In this document: one piece after another, positions 43,789-51,720 of the stretch
Layout of the letters: every line of letters begins with the position of its first letter
Numbering within the stretch: position 1 is the first letter of the stretch
NCBI RefSeq assembly: GCF_017873395.1
Contig: NZ_JAGGKC010000011.1
Location: 50,473-114,472, forward strand
Length of the DNA stretch: 64,000 nt
Origin: Youngiibacter multivorans
GTDB taxonomy: Bacteria > Bacillota > Clostridia > Clostridiales > Clostridiaceae
Direction of reading: 5' to 3'
Made by a program: the position numbers and the translations under genes
Notes under the pieces: generated by a model
What the model saw: the letters and a program-made list of their open reading frames with translations, nothing else
Databases searched by the model: none
Told to the model about the DNA's origin: nothing

Positions 43789-44727
43789 CTAGTCCTCTAT
43801 CGGCAGCCTCTGCACCATGACTTCGTACATCAGGATTCCTGCCGCTACAGATGCATTAAGCGAATTAATCTTTCCGACCATCGGGATTGATACTAAGCTG
43901 TCGCACTTCTCCTTGAGCAGCCTTGAAATGCCCTTTCCTTCGTTTCCGATAATGAGAGCCACTCCTCCTGAAAAGTCGGTTGCAAAGCTTGCTGAGTCTC
44001 CGTCCATGTCTGCTCCGTAGACGAATATACCGGCTTCCTTGAGCTCGTCGACCTCTCTGGCAAGGTTAGATACCTTGGCGATGAGCATGTGGTTCACAGC
44101 TCCAGCTGAAGTCTTGTAGACGGTGCTGTTCACAGAAGCGCTCCTCCTCTTGGGTATTATCACTCCATGGACACCTGATAGCTCGGCAGTCCTTATGATA
44201 GACCCAAGGTTATGTGGATCCTCGATTTCATCAAGCACAAGGATAAATGGCTTTTCGCCCTTCTCTGCAGCCTTGTCAAGGATGTCCTTGACCTCAGAAT
44301 ATCTGTATGGGGTCACATATGCGATGACTCCCTGATGGGACTCTCCCTGGCTTAAATTATCAAGCTTCCTTCTGTCCACCTCGATTACAGGAATTCCCTT
44401 TTCCTTGGCGATTGGTATTATCTTGTTTATTGACCCCGATGTATCACCTGAGGCGACAAGTATCTTCTCAACTGTCAGCTTCGAATCAAGAACCTCAAGC
44501 ACAGCATTCCTGCCTGCCACGATATTCTCGTTTATCTCGACTTCGACTGCCGGCTTTCTATCTGCAAAAGGCTTTCGTTCAGCAGCAGGCTTTCTTTCTG
44601 AAGCAGGCTTCCTGTCCTCCGCCTGGCGCTTTTCAACCGGCTTTCTTGCTGCATCCCTGACCTGTGTCTCACTTTTGGCACCCTTCTTCTTCGTCCTGTC
44701 GAAGTTAAGTCCGTCTCTTTTAGCCAT
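43789..44727 (-). CDS. rlmB: 23S rRNA (guanosine-2'-O-)-methyltransferase RlmB
   Basis: SPOUT-family enzyme that methylates G2251 of 23S rRNA. The knot motifs are present: LDEIEDPHNLGSIIRTAE, the loop KTSAGAVNH, IIGNEGKGISR and SLNASVAAGI. The N-terminal 65-70 residues form an unusual basic, low-complexity extension with repeats of RKPA-ERKP and ADRKPAVE type; most relatives lack such a long run. The start overlaps the mrnC stop by eight bases. The methylation site is inferred from family membership. Confidence 0.92.
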   Translation of the reverse strand: MAKRDGLNFDRTKKKGAKSETQVRDAARKPVEKRQAEDRKPASERKPAAERKPFADRKPAVEVEINENIVAGRNAVLEVLDSKLTVEKILVASGDTSGSINKIIPIAKEKGIPVIEVDRRKLDNLSQGESHQGVIAYVTPYRYSEVKDILDKAAEKGEKPFILVLDEIEDPHNLGSIIRTAELSGVHGVIIPKRRSASVNSTVYKTSAGAVNHMLIAKVSNLAREVDELKEAGIFVYGADMDGDSASFATDFSGGVALIIGNEGKGISRLLKEKCDSLVSIPMVGKINSLNASVAAGILMYEVMVQRLPIED

Positions 44728-45157
44728 TGCCGTTCACTCCTTTCATATCTTCCTTCATATCTTCTTTCCGTTCCTCTATAGCTTTCGCTGAAAGCTCCAT
44801 TATCTCCAGAAGTCTTTCCTCTTCGCCGATAAGGAACAGGTATCCTATCAGGGCCTCGAATCCCGTTGCCCTTCTGTAATCAATCACTTTTGCATTCTTG
44901 GGCACGGTCATTGACTTCATGTTCCGGCCCCTCTTGAATATGTAAGCTTCCTCTTCACTGAGTCCGCTTTCAATCACTTCCATTATATAGCTTTGGTTTG
45001 CGGCTTTTACATACCTGATGGCCTCAAGGTGAAGCTTATGGGGAAGGCTTGCTGTTCCTCTTAGGATTATCCTTTCCCTGACAAAGTTCTCGAATGTCGA
45101 GTCCCCTATAAAAGCAAGAATAAGCGGATTAAGATTTATAGCGTCCTTCTTTTCCAT
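44720..45157 (-). CDS. mrnC: Mini-ribonuclease 3
   Basis: Trims 23S rRNA ends in Firmicutes. 145 residues with the RNase III catalytic core but no double-stranded RNA-binding domain. The characteristic GD-T-E motif appears as FIGDSTFENFVRERI, with the metal-binding aspartate kept; the usual alanine after GD is serine. The ATG at 45157 lies seven bases after AAAGGA. The adjacent rpsD terminator suggests it relies on read-through or its own weak promoter. Confidence 0.9.
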   Translation of the reverse strand: MEKKDAINLNPLILAFIGDSTFENFVRERIILRGTASLPHKLHLEAIRYVKAANQSYIMEVIESGLSEEEAYIFKRGRNMKSMTVPKNAKVIDYRRATGFEALIGYLFLIGEEERLLEIMELSAKAIEERKEDMKEDMKGVNGNG

Positions 45158-45208
45158 CACTCTGTCCTTTCAGTCCTTCATTAATACAACAATAGCAATC
45201 CTTAATGC

Positions 45209-45246
45209 AAAAAACAAGGGACCTGGAATTCCAGACCCCTGTTTCG
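45209..45246 (-). terminator. Terminator after rpsD
   Basis: Stem around CTGGAATTCCAG extended by GGG/CCC pairs and ACA/TGT, ending in TTTTTT on the minus strand, 8 bp after the rpsD stop codon. Confidence 0.82.
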
Positions 45247-45253
45247 TAAATTC

Positions 45254-45847
45254 TTACTTTGAGTAGTACTCGACTATGAGCTGCTCGTTGATCACTATAG
45301 GAAGCTCTTCCCTCTGTGGATCTCTTACAAGCTTAGCCTTCCAGTTCTCTACATCTTTCTCGATGTATCCCAGCGGTGAAGCTGTGATTGTGTTGAAGTT
45401 GTCAACGAAGAGCTGTGTCTTCCTTGACTTCTCCCTGAGCTCAACTACATCTCCTGCAGTAAGTCCATAGGAAGGAATGTCTATCTTCTTTCCATTTATC
45501 AGGAAGTGTCCGTGATTTACCATCTGCCTTGCCTGTCTTATGGAATTAGCGAATCCCATCCTGTATACCATATTGTCAAGTCTCTTCTCAAGAAGTATGA
45601 GAAGTGCAGGTCCTGGCTGCTCCTTGGACTTCATCGCCTTATCTACGTACCTTACGAACTGCTTCTCAAGAACGTTGTAGTATGCTCTGAGTCTCTGCTT
45701 TTCGAGAAGCTGAACTCCATACTCGGAAAGCTTCTTGTCCGCCCTGCCTGTGCCCTTCTTCGCCCTGTTCATCGCCTTCGGATGTCCTACGACGTTAAGT
45801 CCGAGCCTTCTTGCCGCCTTGAAACGTGGTCCCATCATTTTTGCCAT
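45254..45847 (-). CDS. rpsD: 30S ribosomal protein S4
   Basis: S4 starts assembly of the 30S body and influences decoding accuracy. 197 residues with the N-terminal helical domain and the S4 RNA-binding domain (KRLDNMVYRMGFANSIRQARQ, GHFLINGKKIDIPS). In many Clostridia rpsD lies between rpsK and rpoA; here it stands alone with its own promoter (45914-45942) and terminator. Stand-alone rpsD also occurs in Bacillus. The zinc cysteines of some relatives are absent from the N-terminus. Confidence 0.97.
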   Translation of the reverse strand: MAKMMGPRFKAARRLGLNVVGHPKAMNRAKKGTGRADKKLSEYGVQLLEKQRLRAYYNVLEKQFVRYVDKAMKSKEQPGPALLILLEKRLDNMVYRMGFANSIRQARQMVNHGHFLINGKKIDIPSYGLTAGDVVELREKSRKTQLFVDNFNTITASPLGYIEKDVENWKAKLVRDPQREELPIVINEQLIVEYYSK

Positions 45848-45913
45848 CTTTGATCTTTACCTCCAAAATAAATACTTGCCGCGGTATTTTTTCCTTTTGG
45901 ATAGCCATCATTT

Positions 45914-45942
45914 ATTCTATACCCGCCACTTGCTATTGTCAA
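45914..45942 (-). promoter_or_regulatory. Promoter of rpsD
   Basis: Minus strand TTGACA (45937-45942), 17 bases, TAGAAT (45914-45919), with a leader of about 60 nt. The leader is too short to hold the long S4 leader known in Bacillus. Confidence 0.82.
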
Positions 45943-46000
45943 TTTCTTTTTGTAATTAAACCCTATTGTTTATATTTGTCATTTCAATTGGTTCTGTAGG

Positions 46001-47095
46001 CTAATCCGCTCCCGAAGCACCCTTGCTCTTCAGCATCTTCTCCAGACCCTCTGAAATCACCACTTCGCCTTCCATTGTAACCCAGTAGGCATAAGTATCC
46101 GGGATTGTCGCGATCAGCTTCTTGCCTTCTTCAATGTCCATAAGGAACACTGTAGTAGACAGGAAGTCAGCAACTCCCGAATTAGGAGTGATTATCGAAA
46201 CAGCCTTGAAGTAGTCTCCGGGCATAAGAGTTGTTGGATCAATGAGATGATGGTACTTCTTCTCATCAACTATGTAGTACCTCTGATAGTCGCCTGAACT
46301 GACAACACAGAGATTGTTCAGGAATACAGTATCCAAAGTTGCATCTTCACCGACTATGGATTCATCAGGATTCTGTATCCCGACTCCCCATCTGTCCCTG
46401 ATGTTGTCCAGCGGCTTATCAAGAGCCTTCACATTTCCGCCTGCACTTAGGATGAGTGATGTGAATCCCTTGGTCCTCATGTCCTCGCCTATCATTTCAG
46501 TTGCATAGCCTTTCGCAACAGCTCCGACATCAAGCCTCATCTCAGGGTCCTCAAGATATACCGTGGAATTCGCTTCATCTATAATTACCTTGGTTATATC
46601 CACATGCTCCATGGCTGCCTTAAGCTCGTCCATAGGAGGAAGCTTGGCATTCATGGGATCATCCATGCCTTCATTCCTGTAATCTGACCAGATCGAAAGC
46701 ATTGCTCCAAGGGCAATGTTAGTCCTTCCACCCGTCTTGTCGTACCATTCCTTCGCGAACTTCAGCATGTCGATTATCTTCTTGTCAACCTTCACAGGTT
46801 CTTTGCCTGCATTGTCATTTATCGTCTTCAGGTTACTTATCCCCGCATAGGTGTTGTATATGTCATAGAGCCTGTGATATTCACCGAACTGAGTCCGGAT
46901 ATCTTCATAGTATTCGTTGAATTCCTCTTCAGTTTCAGTATATCCGATGACAGTTATTACAGTATCGAACGCATCAAAGAAGGTATCCGAATATTTAGTA
47001 TATGATACAGTGGGTTCTGGCTCTTTTTCACCACACCCGGTAAAAATTCCTGCTGCAATGAATACTGTCATGAGTGCGATAACTAACCTGCGCAT
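46001..47095 (-). CDS. apbE: FAD:protein FMN transferase (ApbE), lipoprotein
   Basis: Attaches FMN through a phosphoester bond to threonine of exported redox proteins. 364 residues from an ATG seven bases after AGGAGG. Residues 1-21 form a lipoprotein signal with lipobox FTGC, so the enzyme is tethered outside the membrane. The ApbE core is visible in DTVITVIGY, GGRTNIALGAML and the DVGAVAKGYATEMIG motif at about 189-203, followed by LILSAGGNVKAL. It directly follows a tandem-repeat lipoprotein gene, its likely partner. Confidence 0.92.
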   Translation of the reverse strand: MRRLVIALMTVFIAAGIFTGCGEKEPEPTVSYTKYSDTFFDAFDTVITVIGYTETEEEFNEYYEDIRTQFGEYHRLYDIYNTYAGISNLKTINDNAGKEPVKVDKKIIDMLKFAKEWYDKTGGRTNIALGAMLSIWSDYRNEGMDDPMNAKLPPMDELKAAMEHVDITKVIIDEANSTVYLEDPEMRLDVGAVAKGYATEMIGEDMRTKGFTSLILSAGGNVKALDKPLDNIRDRWGVGIQNPDESIVGEDATLDTVFLNNLCVVSSGDYQRYYIVDEKKYHHLIDPTTLMPGDYFKAVSIITPNSGVADFLSTTVFLMDIEEGKKLIATIPDTYAYWVTMEGEVVISEGLEKMLKSKGASGAD

Positions 47096-47106
47096 ATATC
47101 CTCCTC

Positions 47107-47138
47107 CTCGTCTTTGCAAAGCGAGCTTTGCCCACGAG
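47107..47138 (-). promoter_or_regulatory. Hairpin just before the apbE ribosome site
   Basis: CTCGT pairs with ACGAG around an inner GCAAAGC/GCTTTGC stem. On the message the hairpin ends only a few bases before AGGAGGAGG of apbE. It might affect ribosome access. An extended -10 candidate (TGGTATGAT) lies just upstream. Confidence 0.45.
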
Positions 47139-47213
47139 TCCAATTCCTTTTAATACCGGTATATCATACCATACACCGCTTCAGAGTATATCTGAAAAAA
47201 CTTAAAAAACCTT

Positions 47214-47249
47214 GAAAAATCCCGCCCTGAGAAACCTCAGGGCGGGATT
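47214..47249 (-). terminator. Terminator after the tandem-repeat lipoprotein gene
   Basis: AATCCCGCCCTGAG-N4-CTCAGGGCGGGATT, a perfect 14-bp stem followed by Ts on the minus strand. apbE downstream therefore probably needs its own promoter or read-through. Confidence 0.88.
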
Positions 47250-47266
47250 CTATTGCTTATTAAAAA

Positions 47267-48346
47267 TTATTTTGCTTTTTCAGCCGCTTCCTTGAATGCA
47301 TCAAGGTATCCCTGTACTGATACAGTTACAGATGTCTTAAGGTCTGCTGCGTCTGCCTTGCCTTCAACAAGCTTCATTCCAGTTACATCAGCAACTGACT
47401 TTCCAACTGTCCAAGCTGCAAGTGCGTTAGCCTGCTCAAACCACTCTTTGCCTATCTTTGAAGCTGCCTTCATGTTGTATGCAGTTCCAAGTTCCTGCTT
47501 TGACTTAACAACTGCAGTCTTGTCGGAAGTTACCTTTCCGTCTACATCGTAAGCAACCTTAGTCTGTGCTACGTCGATAACTGTTCCTGCAACCTTTCCG
47601 TCCTTGTCAAGTGCTGTAACTACGATAGTTGTGTCAACCTGTGCGGTTGCTCCCTTATCTGCGTCTTCGCCCTTTGACTTAGCTATGGAAACGCCCTGTC
47701 CAAGTCCGAGCTTTACAGCTCCAGCCTTAACTTCCTGTGCGTTAGCGTATGCCTTCTCAAGTCCCTTTATGTAGTCTTCTACAGTAATGGTAACAAGTGA
47801 AGTAAGCTCTGGTACGTCTGGAACGTTCTTGTGGTTGTCATCCTTGACCTTAACCTTGAGTGCCTTGACTTCAGCTACAGTCTTTCCGACCATCCATTCG
47901 CCAAGTGCTCCAGCCTGCTCAAACCACTCTTTGCCTATAGTAGTAGCTGCCTTCATTCCATAGTCGTTTCCAAGCTCAAGCTTAGTCTTGATTGGAGCTG
48001 CTACGTCGGAAGTAAGCTTCATGTCCTTGTCGTAAACAACCTTAGTCTGTGCGTTGTCGATGATTACGGAAAGAACCTTTCCGTCCTTGTCGAACGCTGC
48101 TGCGACCATGACTGAATCAACCTGTGCTGTAGCACCCTTCTCAGGATCTACATCCTTCGACTTTGCTATTGATGTTACTATTCCAAGACCTATCTTGGCA
48201 AATCCTGTTGCTGCAGGTGTAGTTGGTGCTGCAGTCGGTGCCGCTGTTGGTGCTGTGGTTGGTGTAGTTGGTGTCTTTGCTCCGCATCCGGCAAGTACGC
48301 CAAGTGCGAGAACTGCTGACAAAACGATTGATATTGTCTTTTTCAT
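47267..48346 (-). CDS. Lipoprotein with two tandem FMN-binding-like repeats
   Basis: 359 residues. Lipoprotein signal with lipobox LAGC (Cys21), a Thr/Pro/Ala-rich linker (about 25-48), then two homologous units (about 49-203 and 210-357). Each has IAKSK, KGATAQVD (GAT at 71-73 and 232-234), DKDGKV, AQTKV-YD and IGKEWFEQA. The GAT triplet resembles the site where ApbE places FMN in FMN-binding domains, though the usual preceding Ser/Thr-Gly is Lys-Gly. The next gene in the direction of transcription is apbE. Covalent flavin binding is inferred, not shown; a plain repeat lipoprotein is the alternative. Confidence 0.72.
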   Translation of the reverse strand: MKKTISIVLSAVLALGVLAGCGAKTPTTPTTAPTAAPTAAPTTPAATGFAKIGLGIVTSIAKSKDVDPEKGATAQVDSVMVAAAFDKDGKVLSVIIDNAQTKVVYDKDMKLTSDVAAPIKTKLELGNDYGMKAATTIGKEWFEQAGALGEWMVGKTVAEVKALKVKVKDDNHKNVPDVPELTSLVTITVEDYIKGLEKAYANAQEVKAGAVKLGLGQGVSIAKSKGEDADKGATAQVDTTIVVTALDKDGKVAGTVIDVAQTKVAYDVDGKVTSDKTAVVKSKQELGTAYNMKAASKIGKEWFEQANALAAWTVGKSVADVTGMKLVEGKADAADLKTSVTVSVQGYLDAFKEAAEKAK

Positions 48347-48386
48347 GTTTCCCTGACCTCCAAATGGTTTTTTGTTTTACAAGTCA

Positions 48387-48415
48387 ATTTTAATATATTG
48401 TTAAGTATTCGACAA
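48387..48415 (-). promoter_or_regulatory. Promoter of the tandem-repeat lipoprotein gene
   Basis: Minus strand TTGTCG (48410-48415), 17 bases, TAAAAT (48387-48392), about 40 bp before the start codon. A second candidate lies at 48567-48594 (TTGTCA, 16 bases, TATAAA). Confidence 0.65.
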
Positions 48416-48788
48416 GCGATTTTGTGAAAGTTATGATATTCACAATAAACTCCCGGCTAAAAACAGAGTTACTCATTTTAAACCGAAGATAACTCCCATT
48501 TTGTTAACCGTTTTCTTTAAATATGCCTGATTTAGGAACATGTCGAACGTTTTCATTTATTATTTATTTATAATTCGTTCATTTATTCTGACAACTTCAC
48601 CATAAACATTGTGTTTTATTTGTACATGTTTGAGTTAACAGCCATCAAAAAGTAATGCCTGTAACAAATTTGTAACATATGTCAGTAAATCAGTTCGATA
48701 AACTAATATATCAACAGTAAAGCAGGTGACCTGACTTTTAGTCGTTTTATTTTTCCACATTGTTAAATGTAATCAAATCAAAAAGCAG
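48416..48788 (-). other. AT-rich non-coding stretch
   Basis: No gene is visible in this part of the 498-bp gap between the lipoprotein gene and cysS. It holds a second promoter candidate (48567-48594), a TGTAACA direct repeat around ACAAATTTGT (about 48660-48678) and the odd palindrome CAGGT-G-ACCTG near 48724. These could be operator sites; no regulator can be named. Confidence 0.5.
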
Positions 48789-48836
48789 AAAAACCGGAAG
48801 CATCTGATATAGCAGATCAATCAAGCCTCCGGTTTC
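48789..48836 (-). terminator. Terminator after cysS
   Basis: AACCGGAGGC pairs with GCTTCCGGTT around a second small stem, then TTTTTCTGCTTTTT on the minus strand. The cysS stop codon is 9 bp away. Confidence 0.78.
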
Positions 48837-48844
48837 CTATATTG

Positions 48845-50233
48845 CTATTTCCTTATCGACCATCTTACTCCCTGCGGAGTATCCTCTAGTACTATCCCTT
48901 TGGCAGAGAGCTCATCCCTGATGCTGTCAGAAAGCTTGAAGTTCTTTTCCTTCCTCGCCTGCTGCCTTTTCTCAATCAGCTCCTCTACCTCTTTCTCGAG
49001 GGATCCGCCGACTTCGTTCTGCATTATTCCTATTGGCTTTCCAAGCTCGCGGAGAACCGAAATCGCATGCTCTATGGTTCCCTTTCCGGAAGTCTCATCG
49101 ATGCTTGTGTTGATTTCCTTTATAAGCTCAAATATTACGGATATCGCATCTGCAGTATTGAAGTCATCATCCATCTTCTCGATGTACCTGGACTTGTAGG
49201 AATCTATCATCTCAATTATTTTCTGGTCAGTTCCCTCAGCCGCTGATGCAAGGAATCCGTTCATCCTGGTGAGAGCATTGTACATCCTCTCAAGTGATGC
49301 CTTGGCCGAATCAAGAAGCTCCATGGTAAAGTTTATCTGGGTCCTGTAATGTCCGGACAGCATGAAGAGCCTTACAACTTCGTTATCGTATTTCTCAAGT
49401 ATCTCCCTTGCAGTGAAGAAGTTGTTCAGGGACTTGCTCATCTTCTTGTTGTCCACATTGACGAATGCGCCATGCAGCCAGTATCTTGCAAATGTCTTTC
49501 CTGTCCTTGATTCCGACTGTGCTATCTCATTCTCATGATGAGGGAAGACAAGGTCGGTTCCACCCGCATGAATGTCTATGGTTTCGCCAAGAAGGTCGTA
49601 TGCCATGCATGAGCACTCAATGTGCCATCCAGGCCTGCCGGGTCCCCAGGGACTTTCCCATGAAGGTTCTCCTGGCTTAGCAGCCTTCCAGAGTGCAAAG
49701 TCCATCGGATCCTTCTTCCTCTCGTCAATCTCGATCCTTGCACCGGACATCAGGTCATCAAGATTCTGTCCTGAGAGCTTGCCGTATTCATTGAACCTGA
49801 TTGTAGAGAAATATACGTCTCCGTCTGTCTCATAGGCATAGCCCTTAGAAATGAGCTCTGATATGAACTTTACCATTTCGCTGATATATCCGGTTGCCCT
49901 CGGATTCACCGTAGCTCTCTTGATCTTAAGGGCATCAGCATCCTTGTAGTACTCCGTGATGTATTTGTCCCCGAGCTCCTTGACTGTTATACCCGTATCA
50001 TTTGCCTTCCTTATCATCTTGTCGTCTATATCGGTGAAGTTCTGAACGAACTTGACCTCGAATCCCCTGTACTCAAGGTATTTCCTTATAGTGTCGAATA
50101 TGATGAAGGTCCTTGCGTTGCCGATGTGGAACAGGTTGTAGACAGTAGGTCCGCAGACATACATCCTTACCTTTCCCTCTTCAATCGGCACGAATTCCTC
50201 TTTCTTCCTGGTTAGGGTGTTGTATACCTTCAC
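48845..50233 (-). CDS. cysS: Cysteinyl-tRNA synthetase
   Basis: Class I synthetase that charges tRNA-Cys. 462 residues from a GTG start (MKVYNTLTRKKEEF) eight bases after AGGAG; this matches the family start. The HIGH motif is FHIGNART, the zinc-ligand region includes ECSCMAYDLLG and HAGGTDLVFPHHENE, and KMSKS is present. No T-box leader was recognised upstream. It lies 41 bp after the degenerate prolyl-tRNA synthetase homologue and before mrnC/rpsD. Confidence 0.97.
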   Translation of the reverse strand: MKVYNTLTRKKEEFVPIEEGKVRMYVCGPTVYNLFHIGNARTFIIFDTIRKYLEYRGFEVKFVQNFTDIDDKMIRKANDTGITVKELGDKYITEYYKDADALKIKRATVNPRATGYISEMVKFISELISKGYAYETDGDVYFSTIRFNEYGKLSGQNLDDLMSGARIEIDERKKDPMDFALWKAAKPGEPSWESPWGPGRPGWHIECSCMAYDLLGETIDIHAGGTDLVFPHHENEIAQSESRTGKTFARYWLHGAFVNVDNKKMSKSLNNFFTAREILEKYDNEVVRLFMLSGHYRTQINFTMELLDSAKASLERMYNALTRMNGFLASAAEGTDQKIIEMIDSYKSRYIEKMDDDFNTADAISVIFELIKEINTSIDETSGKGTIEHAISVLRELGKPIGIMQNEVGGSLEKEVEELIEKRQQARKEKNFKLSDSIRDELSAKGIVLEDTPQGVRWSIRK

Positions 50234-50274
50234 CGCAATCACTCCTCGCATTTTACTGAATATCATTTTATCAT

Positions 50275-51720
50275 CTATACCCTGAGAATTTCCACCAATT
50301 CATCAAAGTTAACAGGCGTTATTTCGCCGCTTCTGGCCTTGTACTCAAAAAGCCCTGCTTCCAGCCTGTCTCCGACAATTACCCGATGTCTTACTGACAT
50401 CAGGTCGCAGTCGAAGAGCTTGGAGCCCATTCTCTGATTCCGCAGGTCCAGGAGAACCCTTACACCTTTGCCAAGCAGTTTCTCATAGAGGTCAATTGCA
50501 TTCTTTACGAGCTCCTCATTTCTGGCATCAGACGGAATCACAGCAGCCTCAAATGGAGCAAGGCTATCCGGAAGCATCACGCCCTTCTCATCTGAAAATT
50601 CCGAAGCTATGGCAAGCATAAGGCGGTGAAGGTTCAGGTACCCGAACTGGACCTGTGAATAATGGGGTCGTCCATTTTCACCAGGCGTCCTCATGCTTTC
50701 TCTCAGTGTCCTCGTTCTTCCAATGACATGACCCTTTACATATTTCCCTGACCTTGCAAAATCCCCCGGCTCTCCGGTAAAATCACGCCCGGGAACCACG
50801 CTTGAAAGATGGTACCCTGTTCTGTTGGCGCCTGCCAAATATCCTTTACCACTTACCACACCATGATGGACAAGGACCTTAACATCCTTAAGCCCCACTG
50901 GTCCTGAAAAACCAACATCAGCCAAAGTCAACCGCCTTATGTCAGACTCAGCCATAGGCTTAAGTGATGAATCGGTAATATCCAGGTATGAGCTGACCTT
51001 TTCAATGTCCACCTCATTGTCACCCGGAATCACAACAGCTACGTGGCAGTCTCCATGTGTCAGAAGAACTGTCTTAAGAATATCCTTGCCGCTGCAGGAG
51101 AAGAATTCCTTTAGCGCGGCAATCGTCCTGATGTCAGGGGTTTCCACAAGCTCAGCCTTATCGCTGCTGCCAGCTTCTGGTTTAGCAGGCTCAGGACCTT
51201 CGATGCATACAAGCTCGGCTCCTGCACCTTCACTTTCATGGACGATAATTCCCTCGTGCCTCATTCCCTTAAGGCCAAGCCTCTCAAGACATTCATCAAT
51301 TGCAGCCCCGACAGCATCCTCTGAAGCCCCCGAAAAAAGAAATGACATGACAGGATATGACGGGGATGACCACAGGGAATCTGTTGCCCTATGTCCGAAC
51401 ATGACATCTGAGATGCTGAAAATCCCTGTTGGCAGATCCCTGTATGACCTCACATCGCTAGCCAGGTACTCAGTCATGGATTCCTTCATCCCTCTGATTC
51501 CGAAGCAGCCTGGAACAGATATCCTTTTCGCTCCGTTCACTTCCATTGCATCCGACAGGGCTTCCCTGATATTTTCAATCAGCATGGTTCCCAGCGTTGT
51601 ATATATGCAGCCTCCTGAGGAGCCTCTGAGAAATCCGCCTCTGTACAGGAGGGTCTCTTCCACTCCTTTATATGTCCCATCATCCTTTGACGTCCTTGCT
51701 GACAGTTCCTCTATCCTCAT
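50275..51720 (-). CDS. Prolyl-tRNA synthetase homologue lacking catalytic motifs
   Basis: 481 residues, shorter than bacterial ProRS (about 570). The overall order matches ProRS: an N-terminal catalytic-like part (LYRGGFLRGSSGG), an inserted YbaK-type editing domain at about 190-330 (VETPDIRTIAAL, YLAGANRTGYH), then a motif 3-like region and an anticodon-binding domain (APFEAAVIP, RVLLDLRNQRMG). The TxE motif is absent, motif 2 FRDE reads FGHR (108-111) and motif 3 GIGVSR reads YLNLHR (361-366). Proline activation is therefore unlikely; trans-editing or regulation is inferred. It overlaps the VTT gene by ATGA and precedes cysS. Confidence 0.72.
   Translation of the reverse strand: MRIEELSARTSKDDGTYKGVEETLLYRGGFLRGSSGGCIYTTLGTMLIENIREALSDAMEVNGAKRISVPGCFGIRGMKESMTEYLASDVRSYRDLPTGIFSISDVMFGHRATDSLWSSPSYPVMSFLFSGASEDAVGAAIDECLERLGLKGMRHEGIIVHESEGAGAELVCIEGPEPAKPEAGSSDKAELVETPDIRTIAALKEFFSCSGKDILKTVLLTHGDCHVAVVIPGDNEVDIEKVSSYLDITDSSLKPMAESDIRRLTLADVGFSGPVGLKDVKVLVHHGVVSGKGYLAGANRTGYHLSSVVPGRDFTGEPGDFARSGKYVKGHVIGRTRTLRESMRTPGENGRPHYSQVQFGYLNLHRLMLAIASEFSDEKGVMLPDSLAPFEAAVIPSDARNEELVKNAIDLYEKLLGKGVRVLLDLRNQRMGSKLFDCDLMSVRHRVIVGDRLEAGLFEYKARSGEITPVNFDELVEILRV

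Noticed and set aside
47096..47215. An FMN riboswitch upstream of apbE
   Set aside because: The spacer is too short and lacks the conserved RFN elements.
48541..48555. A cre-like site TGAAAACGTTCGACA upstream of the lipoprotein gene
   Set aside because: The 3' half does not match the consensus, so it is not better than chance in AT-rich DNA.
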